A stretch of DNA of 47,897 nt, taken from the NCBI GenBank assembly GCA_022340425.1, contig JAJDNY010000137.1:1-47897 (forward strand), in the 5' to 3' direction. Position numbers and translations under genes: made by a program. Below the pieces are notes generated by a model. That model had not been told where the DNA came from and did not search any database. It worked only from the letters and a program-made list of their open reading frames with translations. Positions 21,235-27,992 of this stretch are shown here, one piece after another. The stretch comes from Desulfobacteraceae bacterium. Its GTDB lineage: Bacteria; Desulfobacterota; Desulfobacteria; Desulfobacterales; JAABRJ01. Each line of letters opens with the position of its first letter. Within the stretch, counting starts at the first letter, position 1.

Positions 21235-21254
21235 ATGGACACGGGAGGTGTCAC

Positions 21255-23072
21255 GTGAACCGCAAAAATCTCGCCTTGGGCAACGAGGCCATCGCCCAGG
21301 GCCTGCTGGAAAACGGCTGCGCCATCGCCACCTCCTACCCCGGCACCCCGGCCTCGGAGATCCTCTCGTCGCTCGCCCGGCTGCAGCGCCAGACGGGCGC
21401 CGCCCTGCACGCCCAGTGGGCGGTCAACGAGAAGATCGCCTTCGAAATCGCCTATGCCGGCTGCCAGGCCGGGCTGCGCACCGCCGTCAGCATGAAGCAG
21501 GTGGGCTTGAACGTGGCCGCCGACCCGCTCATGAGCGCCGCCTACATGGGCACCAGCGGGGGGTTTGTGGTCATCAGCGCCGACGACCCGGGCCCGCACT
21601 CCTCCCAGACCGAGCAGGACAGTCGGTTGATGGCCATGATGGCCAAGATCCCGGTCCTCGACCCCGACTCCCCCGCCCAGGCCCGCGAGCTGGTGGCCGT
21701 GGCCTATGCGCTTTCCGAGGCGTTCCGCATCCCGGTGATGCTGCGGCCCACCACTCGGGTCTGCCACGCCCGCCAGGACATGGCGCCCCTCTCCCCACGG
21801 CCCCCCGAGCGCCAGCCGGCCTTTGAAAAAAATCCGGCCCGCTGGGCCGCGACCCCCAAGTTCCGCAACCAGTTGCACCACGAACTGGAGCGCAAACTGG
21901 CCGAGATCGCGATTTACCCGGCCACCGCACCACTCAAACTGAACGCGGCCGGTGAGACCCCCAAGGCTATTGTCGTCTCGGGCGTCGCCGCCGCCCACGC
22001 ACGCGAGATCATGGCCGATCTGGGGATCGGGGACCGGATCGCCCTCTACCAGGTGCGCCAGCCTTTCCCGCTGCACACCGACTTCACCGCCCAACTCCTG
22101 GCCGCCCACAGCGAGATCCTGGTGATCGAAGAGACCATGGGGGTGATCGAAATGCAGCTGGCCGACCGGCAGCGGGTACGGGGCAAGCTTTGCGGCGCGG
22201 TGTCCCGGGTGGGGGAGATCCTGCCGGAGGCGGTGGAAAACAGCATCCGCCAGTTTGCCGGGCTGCCCGGACGCGTGCCCAGCCTGCCGACCGTTCCCGG
22301 CCGGCGCCCCACCCTGTGCGCCGGCTGCCCCCACCGGGCCAGCTACTTCGCCATCAAGCGGGCCGCCCCACGGGCGATCTACACCGGCGACATCGGCTGC
22401 TACACCCTGGGGCTCAACCTGGGCGCGGTGGACACGGTGCTCTGCATGGGGGCTGCCATCAGCCAGGCGGCCGGTTTTTACCACGCCTTCAAAAACGCGC
22501 CCAAACCGCCGGACATCGTGGCCACCATCGGCGATTCGACCTTCTTTCACGCCGGCGTGCCGGCCCTGATTGACGCGGTGGTCCAGGGGGTCAAGTTCGT
22601 CCTGGTGATCCTGGACAACCGGACCACCGCCATGACCGGCAACCAGCCGACACCGGCAACCGGGACGGGCGCCATGGACGAGCCGCTCAACCGGGTGGCG
22701 ATCGAAAGCCTGGTGCGCGGCTGCGGCGTGAGCCGCTGCGAAACCGCCGATCCCTACCAACTCGAAGCCTTCACCCGCACGGTGCGCGCGGCGGTCAAAT
22801 ACAGCCGCAGCAGCGGGCCCGCGGTGGTGATCGCGCGCCACCCCTGCCTGCTGGACAAGCGCCGGCAGGAGGCGGCCGCCCTCGCCCAGGCGCCCACGGT
22901 GGGCGACGCCTGCGACGGCTGCGGCTACTGCCTCAAAAACTTCGAATGCCCGGCGATGGGCATGGATCCCGAAACCGAGCGGGTCCGGATCGACCCGCTG
23001 GTCTGCAGCGGCTGCGGCGTGTGCCTGACCATCTGCCCGCAGAAAGCCATCGCCGCCTGCGCCCGAGATTAG
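21255..23072 (+). CDS. iorA: Indolepyruvate:ferredoxin oxidoreductase, alpha subunit
   Basis: 605 residues from the GTG at 21255, preceded by GGGAGG with good spacing; the in-frame ATG upstream would have to be translated through the terminator. Domains: pyrimidine-binding part (IATSYPGTPASEILSSLARL), ThDP-binding part with GDIGCYTLG and GDSTFFHAGVP...LDN, and a C-terminal two-cluster ferredoxin (CDGCGYCLKNFECP, CSGCGVCLTICP). The enzyme interconverts arylpyruvates and arylacetyl-CoA with ferredoxin. In archaea and some anaerobes it also runs in reverse (reductive carboxylation) for aromatic amino acid synthesis, which the Trp attenuator favours here. It starts the iorAB-ligase-TRAP operon. 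Confidence 0.95.
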   Translation: MNRKNLALGNEAIAQGLLENGCAIATSYPGTPASEILSSLARLQRQTGAALHAQWAVNEKIAFEIAYAGCQAGLRTAVSMKQVGLNVAADPLMSAAYMGTSGGFVVISADDPGPHSSQTEQDSRLMAMMAKIPVLDPDSPAQARELVAVAYALSEAFRIPVMLRPTTRVCHARQDMAPLSPRPPERQPAFEKNPARWAATPKFRNQLHHELERKLAEIAIYPATAPLKLNAAGETPKAIVVSGVAAAHAREIMADLGIGDRIALYQVRQPFPLHTDFTAQLLAAHSEILVIEETMGVIEMQLADRQRVRGKLCGAVSRVGEILPEAVENSIRQFAGLPGRVPSLPTVPGRRPTLCAGCPHRASYFAIKRAAPRAIYTGDIGCYTLGLNLGAVDTVLCMGAAISQAAGFYHAFKNAPKPPDIVATIGDSTFFHAGVPALIDAVVQGVKFVLVILDNRTTAMTGNQPTPATGTGAMDEPLNRVAIESLVRGCGVSRCETADPYQLEAFTRTVRAAVKYSRSSGPAVVIARHPCLLDKRRQEAAALAQAPTVGDACDGCGYCLKNFECPAMGMDPETERVRIDPLVCSGCGVCLTICPQKAIAACARD

Positions 23073-23094
23073 CGCCGCAAGAACGGGAGACGCA

Positions 23095-23658
23095 ATGCAA
23101 GCGCCACTAAATCAACAAATCGTCATCAGCGGGGTGGGCGGCCAGGGGGTCCTGTTCGTGACCCGCCTGCTGGCCGAAGCGGCCATCGCCAAGGGCCTGG
23201 CGGTGCTCTCCTCGGAAACCCACGGCATGGCCCAGCGGGGCGGCACGGTGCTTTCGCACTTCAAGGTGGGAGACTTTTCAAGCCCGCTGATCCGCCCCGG
23301 GCACGCCGATCTGCTGCTGGCCTTGAAGGCCGAAGGCATCGCCCAGCACGCGGCCTTTCTCAAGCCCGACGGCTGGATCGCGGTCAACGCGGCGGCCGCC
23401 CCGGCCGACGGCGGCAACCGCTGCTGCCTGGCGCTCGACGCCGACCGTCTGGCCCGCGCCGTCGCCCCCAAAGCCGTCAACCTGATCCTGCTGGGTTTTG
23501 CCCTGGCCGCAAGCCCGGCCGAGAGCGAAAACCCACTTTTCTGTGATTTGGCGGAGATTCAAAGCGTGCTGCAAAAGCGCCTGGACGCCCGACCGCAGCT
23601 CCTGGAAAACGCTCTGGCGGCCCTTGCCGCCGGCGCCGCGGCCCCGGCGGCCGTATAA
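23095..23658 (+). CDS. iorB: Indolepyruvate:ferredoxin oxidoreductase, beta subunit
   Basis: 187 residues of the gamma-type 2-oxoacid:ferredoxin oxidoreductase domain: QIVISGVGGQGVLFVTRLLA at the N terminus and SSETHGMAQRGGTVLSH are characteristic of IorB. It binds IorA to form the active heterodimer. The ATG follows GGGAGACGC and lies 22 bp after iorA. The C-terminal tail is Ala-rich (LAAGAAAPAAV). Nothing appears missing compared with the family. Confidence 0.95.
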   Translation: MQAPLNQQIVISGVGGQGVLFVTRLLAEAAIAKGLAVLSSETHGMAQRGGTVLSHFKVGDFSSPLIRPGHADLLLALKAEGIAQHAAFLKPDGWIAVNAAAAPADGGNRCCLALDADRLARAVAPKAVNLILLGFALAASPAESENPLFCDLAEIQSVLQKRLDARPQLLENALAALAAGAAAPAAV

Positions 23659-23680
23659 AAAACACCCCAAGGAGAGTTTG

Positions 23681-24982
23681 ATGCCGTTCATTCCCCAAGA
23701 GCTGCCCCCGGAGAGGCTGCAGCGCCTTCAACTGGAGGGCCTCAAGTGGACCGTGGCCCACGCCTTCAACAACTCGGCGGCCTACCGCCGCAAATTCGAT
23801 GCCGCCGGGATCACCCCGGCGGACATCCGCACCCTGGCCGATATTGCTCATCTGCCGTTTACCGACAAGGAGGACCTGCAGGCGGAGTACCCCTTTCCGC
23901 TGCGGGCGGTGCCCTTTGAGGAGATCACCCGCATTCACGCCTCCTCGGGCACCACCGGCAAGCGCAAGGTGCTCTGCTACACCCAGCGGGACGTGGACGT
24001 CTGGGCCGAGCTTTTCGCGCGCTGCTATGAACTGGCCGGGCTGACCCGCCGCGACCGCGTTCAGATCGCGGTTGGCTACGGGCTGTGGACCGCCGGGGCC
24101 GGCTTTCAGGCGGGCTGCGAGCGCTTCGGCGCGATGGCGATCCCGCTGGGGCCGGCCAACGCCGAGATGCACTGCGAGATGCTGGTGGACATGCAAGCGA
24201 CCGTCTTCTGTTCCACCGCCTCGATGGCGCTCTTGATGGCCGAAGAAATCCAGGCGCGCAACCTCGGCGGCAAAATCCGCCTGGAAACGATCATCCTCGG
24301 GGCCGAGCGCCACAGCGACGCCATGCGCGCCCGCATCAAGGCCCTCACGGGCGTCGAACACATCTTCGACATCTACGGGCTGACCGAACTCTACGGGCCC
24401 GGCACGGGCCTGGACTGCCGCTGCCACAGCGGCATCCACTACTGGGCGGATCACTTCATCTTCGAAATCATCGACCCGGCGACCCTGCAACCTGTGCCCG
24501 CCGGCGCCCAGGGGGAACTGGTGGTCACGACCCTGCGCAAGGAGGCCAGCCCCCTGATCCGCTACCGGACCCACGACCTGACCCGCCTCATCGAGGGCCC
24601 CTGCCCCTGCGGCGTCCCCTTTCCGCGCCACGACCGGATCATGGGCCGCAGCGACGACATGTTCATCTACCGGGCGGTTAACATCTACCCCAGCCAGATC
24701 GATCACGTCCTCAGCCGGGTTGGGGGCACCGGCAGCGAGTTCCAGATCCACCTGATGAGCCGTGAAAGCGGCCGCGACCGAATGGTCATCAAGGTCGAAC
24801 GCGGCCAGGAGGCCGGCCCCACCGACGATGCGCACCTGGCCGAGCGGATCGCCACCGAGATCCGGCGCAAGGTGCTGGTGCGCAGCGACGTGGAAATCGT
24901 CGCCTACGGCAGCCTGCCGCGCACCCAGCGCAAAAGCCGGCGGGTGTTCGACCACCGCAACGGCGACGATCCCGGCGCCTGA
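23681..24982 (+). CDS. Phenylacetate-CoA ligase family (arylacetate-CoA ligase)
   Basis: 433 residues, the size of PaaK-type AMP-forming ligases. Motifs: P-loop HASSGTTGKRKVLCYTQRD, YGLTELYGPGTGLDCRC (acyl-adenylate motif), YRTHDLTRL and, near the C terminus, RTQRKSRRVFDHR containing the catalytic Lys region. It activates phenylacetate, indoleacetate or a similar acid to its CoA thioester with ATP. AAGGAG precedes the ATG at 23681. Being between iorB and a TRAP transporter, it would supply arylacetyl-CoA for reductive carboxylation by IorAB, or use exported-acid chemistry in the opposite direction. Confidence 0.93.
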   Translation: MPFIPQELPPERLQRLQLEGLKWTVAHAFNNSAAYRRKFDAAGITPADIRTLADIAHLPFTDKEDLQAEYPFPLRAVPFEEITRIHASSGTTGKRKVLCYTQRDVDVWAELFARCYELAGLTRRDRVQIAVGYGLWTAGAGFQAGCERFGAMAIPLGPANAEMHCEMLVDMQATVFCSTASMALLMAEEIQARNLGGKIRLETIILGAERHSDAMRARIKALTGVEHIFDIYGLTELYGPGTGLDCRCHSGIHYWADHFIFEIIDPATLQPVPAGAQGELVVTTLRKEASPLIRYRTHDLTRLIEGPCPCGVPFPRHDRIMGRSDDMFIYRAVNIYPSQIDHVLSRVGGTGSEFQIHLMSRESGRDRMVIKVERGQEAGPTDDAHLAERIATEIRRKVLVRSDVEIVAYGSLPRTQRKSRRVFDHRNGDDPGA

Positions 24983-24993
24983 CACTTTCAAAA

Positions 24994-25022
24994 CCCCGGC
25001 CGGGGCAAAGGGCCGGCCGGGG
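24994..25022 (+). repeat. Hairpin between the CoA ligase and dctP
   Basis: CCCCGGCCGG (24994-25003) pairs perfectly with CCGGCCGGGG (25013-25022) around a 9-base loop. No T tract follows. With the hairpin at 26109-26131 it brackets the dctP cistron, a layout expected to stabilise the binding-protein mRNA. Confidence 0.6.
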
Positions 25023-25060
25023 ATCACCGCGGACACCACACAAGGAGGAGGGAATCCACC

Positions 25061-26083
25061 ATGGCTTCACGCTTCAAACTCATTCGATGGGGCATCCTGC
25101 CGGCGCTCGCAGCCTTCTTCAGCCTGGCGGCGCCCGCTGCCGGCGCCGCTCCGGTCACCCTCAGCTACGCCAACTTCCCGCCGGCGCCGACCTTCCCCTG
25201 CGTCCAGATGGAGCGCTGGAAGCAGGAGGTGGAAAGCCGCACCCGGGGGCAGGTCCAGATCGACACCTTTCCCGGCGGCACCCTGCTGGACGCCAAGGAC
25301 ATGATGGACGGCGTGATCGCCGGGCAGGCGGATATCGGCTGTCTCTGCATGGCCTACCAGCCCGGCCGCTTCGTGGTCACCAACGCCACCAGCCTGCCGC
25401 TGGGGATCCCCAACGCCCGGGTGGGCAGCCGGGTGCTCTGGGAACTCTACCAGAAATACCAGCCCCAGGAGTTCGCTGCCGTCAAGGTGCTCACGATGTT
25501 CACCACGGCACCGGCCAACATCATGTCCAAGAAGCCGGTGCGCAGCCTGGCGGACCTCAAGGGGCTCGACCTGCGCGCTTCCGGCGGTGCAGCCGAGATT
25601 CTCAAGGCCTGGGGGGCCAACCAGGTGGGCATGCCCATGTCGGCCACGCCGGAGGCCCTGCAAAAAGGCGTGGTGCAGGGGCTGTTCTCCTCGCTGGAGG
25701 TGATGAAGGACCTCAAGTTCGCCGAAATCTGCAAGTACGCCACCCTCACCGACACCGCGATCTACCCCTTTGCTGTGGTGATGAACCTGGAGCGCTGGAA
25801 CGCCCTGCCGCCGGAGGTGCAACAGGTCATGGACGACCTGCGGCTGGAGCAGGCCGAGTGGACCGGGAGCTATATGGACAACCATGTCCAGGAGGCGCTG
25901 ACCTGGTCCCGCGACACTCACCAGGTGGAGGTCATCACCCTCTCGGAAACCGAGAAGGCCGATTGGAACCGCCCGCTGCAGCCGATCACCGACGCCTGGG
26001 TGCAGACCAACGGGGCCAAGGACTTTCCGGCCGCGGCGATCGTCGGCGACATCCAGGCCCTGATCCAGCAGCACACCCGCTAG
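25061..26083 (+). CDS. TRAP transporter substrate-binding protein, DctP family (putative aryl acid)
   Basis: 340 residues with a signal peptide (MASRFKLIRWGILPALAAFF, cleavage after the AAPAAGA region). DctP features: RTRGQVQIDTFPGGTLLD, MMDGVIAGQADIG, the ligand-binding Arg in LKGLDLRASGG, and TPEALQKGVVQGLFSSLEV. AAGGAGGAGG lies before the ATG. It captures a carboxylate in the periplasm. Because it is in one operon with an arylacetate-type CoA ligase and IorAB, I infer an arylacetate or related aromatic acid as ligand; the sequence alone cannot prove it. It is flanked by two strong intercistronic hairpins. Confidence 0.93.
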   Translation: MASRFKLIRWGILPALAAFFSLAAPAAGAAPVTLSYANFPPAPTFPCVQMERWKQEVESRTRGQVQIDTFPGGTLLDAKDMMDGVIAGQADIGCLCMAYQPGRFVVTNATSLPLGIPNARVGSRVLWELYQKYQPQEFAAVKVLTMFTTAPANIMSKKPVRSLADLKGLDLRASGGAAEILKAWGANQVGMPMSATPEALQKGVVQGLFSSLEVMKDLKFAEICKYATLTDTAIYPFAVVMNLERWNALPPEVQQVMDDLRLEQAEWTGSYMDNHVQEALTWSRDTHQVEVITLSETEKADWNRPLQPITDAWVQTNGAKDFPAAAIVGDIQALIQQHTR

Positions 26084-26108
26084 CTCCAGGGCGCACCTGA
26101 CCCCAGGA

Positions 26109-26131
26109 CCCCGGGCCAAAGGCGCCCGGGG
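26109..26131 (+). repeat. Intercistronic hairpin between dctP and dctQ (ior operon)
   Basis: CCCCGGGC (26109-26116) pairs with GCCCGGGG (26124-26131) around a 7-base loop, 25 bp after the dctP stop, without a T tract. It matches in position the hairpin of the first TRAP operon. Confidence 0.6.
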
Positions 26132-26153
26132 CCGTCTCCGGACCGCAACCGCC

Positions 26154-26648
26154 ATGGAAAAAGCGCTCGCAAAACTGATCGGTTGGATCAACCGCTGGCT
26201 GGTTCTCTCGGCCGGGGTGTTTCTGGTGGGCATGATCCTGCTGACCTGCGCCAATATCGGGCTGCGGATCGCCTGGCTGCCCCTGCGGGGGACCTTCGAG
26301 CTGATGGGCTTCTTCGGCGCGCTGGTGACCGCCTTGAGCCTGGCCTACACCCAGGCCCAGCGCGGCCACATCGCCGTGGACGTCCTGATCAACACCTTCC
26401 CGCCGGTGGTGCGGCGCCTGCTGGGTCTCATCAACAGCGCCGCATGCGCCGGCTTTTTTGCCCTGGTTGCCTGGCAGCTGGCCGAGAAGGCCGCGGTCCT
26501 GCGGCAAACCGGAGAGCTCACCGAAACGCTGCGGGTGCCCTACTATCCTTTCACCTACGGGGTGGCGGCGGGCTGCGCGATGCTGGCGGTGGTGTTTTTG
26601 GCGGAGCTCCTCAAGGGGCTGCGCCCCATCCGGGGGGACCGCCGATGA
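26154..26648 (+). CDS. TRAP transporter small permease, DctQ family
   Basis: 164 residues with four hydrophobic helices. The conserved DctQ loop is TQAQRGHIAVDVLINTF (G-H-I-x-V-D) between helices 2 and 3. It starts 70 bp after dctP, past the hairpin, and its stop overlaps the dctM start as ATGA, so the two permease subunits are translationally coupled. Function by family is secure. Confidence 0.93.
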   Translation: MEKALAKLIGWINRWLVLSAGVFLVGMILLTCANIGLRIAWLPLRGTFELMGFFGALVTALSLAYTQAQRGHIAVDVLINTFPPVVRRLLGLINSAACAGFFALVAWQLAEKAAVLRQTGELTETLRVPYYPFTYGVAAGCAMLAVVFLAELLKGLRPIRGDRR

Positions 26649-27949
26649 GCCTTACCTGGGTGGGGATATCCGGCATCGGGATCCTGATGTTCATCCTCTT
26701 TTTTCTGGGCATGCCGGTGGGCTTTGCCATGGCCATGGTGGGTTTCGGCGGCTTCTGCTACGTGGTCTCGCTCAAGGCCGGACTCAACATGGTGGGCGCG
26801 GTCTTTTGGACGACCTTTTCGCAGTACGGCTTGACGGTGATCCCGCTGTTTATCTTCATGGGCCAGATCGCCTATTATTCGGGCGTCAACGAGAAGCTCT
26901 ACACCGCGGCCTACCGCTGGGTGGGGCATATCCGCGGCGGGTTGGCCATGGCCACCGTGCTGGCCTGCTCGGCCTTTTCCGCCATCTGCGGCTCCAACGC
27001 GGCCACCGCCGCGACCATGTCCACGGTGGCGCTGCCCGAGATGCGGAAATACCGTTACAACCCGAAGCTCAGCACCGGGGCCGTGGCCTGCGGCTCCACC
27101 CTGGGGGTGGTGATTCCGCCCAGCGTGGTGCTGATCGTGATCGGACTTTCCACCGAGCAGTCGATTGCGCGGCTCTTTTACGGGGGGATCGGGGCGGGCA
27201 TCGCCCTGACGCTGTTTCTGCTGGGGACCGTTTTTCTAATGTGCCGGCGCCACCCCGACTGGGGCCCGGTGGGCCCGCGCTTCAGCCGCGGCGAGCGGAT
27301 CGCGGCGCTTTCCGGGGCGCTGGAAATGGCGGTCCTCTTTCTGCTGGTGATGCTGGGCCTATATTTCGGGGCCTTCACGCCGGCCGAGGCCGGCGCTGCC
27401 GGCTCGTTTTTCGCCGTGGCGATCAGCCTGGGCCGGGGGCTGCTCTCCTGGCAGGGCTTTTCTTACGCCGTCAAGGACACCCTGCGGATCTCCTGCATGG
27501 TGATCGCCATCGTGGCCGGCGCCGTGATCTTCGGCCGCTTCCTGACGGTCACGCGCATCCCGTTTGAGATTGCCGCCTGGGTGGTGGGCCTGCCGGTGCC
27601 CAAGGTGACCGTGATCGGCATCATCTTCGTCATCTACATCATCGGCGGCGCCGTGATGGACGCCCTGGCCCTGCTGCTGATCACCATCCCGATCTTCTTT
27701 CCGGTTGCCACCCAGCTGGGCTACGACCCCATCTGGTTCGCGGTCACGATCACGGTGATCACCACTCTGGGGGCCGTCACCCCGCCGGTGGGGGCGACCA
27801 CCTACGTGGTCGGCGCCATGGCCAAGGACGTGCCCCTGGAGGACGTCTTCAAGGGCACCGCCTACTTCCTGCCGGCCTACGTCCTCTGCATCGTTCTATT
27901 GATGCTCTTTCCGCAGATCGTGACCTTTCTTCCGCGCCTGATCCCCTGA
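26645..27949 (+). CDS. TRAP transporter large permease, DctM family
   Basis: 434 residues, the normal length. Characteristic parts: MPVGFAMAMVGFGGFCYV, STVALPEMRKYRYNPKL, CGSTLGVVIPPSVVLIVIGL, FGAFTPAEAGAAGSFFAV and TPPVGATTYVVGAMAKD. The start at 26645 lies in an ATGA overlap with dctQ; longer in-frame readings lie within dctQ and are not real. It is the last gene of the Trp-attenuated operon and completes the Na+-driven uptake system. Confidence 0.95.
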   Translation: MSLTWVGISGIGILMFILFFLGMPVGFAMAMVGFGGFCYVVSLKAGLNMVGAVFWTTFSQYGLTVIPLFIFMGQIAYYSGVNEKLYTAAYRWVGHIRGGLAMATVLACSAFSAICGSNAATAATMSTVALPEMRKYRYNPKLSTGAVACGSTLGVVIPPSVVLIVIGLSTEQSIARLFYGGIGAGIALTLFLLGTVFLMCRRHPDWGPVGPRFSRGERIAALSGALEMAVLFLLVMLGLYFGAFTPAEAGAAGSFFAVAISLGRGLLSWQGFSYAVKDTLRISCMVIAIVAGAVIFGRFLTVTRIPFEIAAWVVGLPVPKVTVIGIIFVIYIIGGAVMDALALLLITIPIFFPVATQLGYDPIWFAVTITVITTLGAVTPPVGATTYVVGAMAKDVPLEDVFKGTAYFLPAYVLCIVLLMLFPQIVTFLPRLIP

Positions 27950-27964
27950 AGCGGTTTAAAGAAG

Positions 27965-27992
27965 CCGGCCTGGGGGCACTGCCCCAGCCCGG
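27965..27992. terminator. Hairpin between convergent genes
   Basis: CTGGGG (27970-27975) and CCCCAG (27982-27987) form a stem that can be extended by the outer CCGG/CCGG bases, in the 43 bp between the dctM stop and the stop of the convergent kinase. It lacks a clear T run but is well placed as a shared terminator. Confidence 0.4.

Noticed and set aside
21186-21254. Earlier ATG for IorA
   Set aside because: Translation would run through the attenuator terminator and add residues not found in IorA; the GTG at 21255 has GGGAGG at good spacing.
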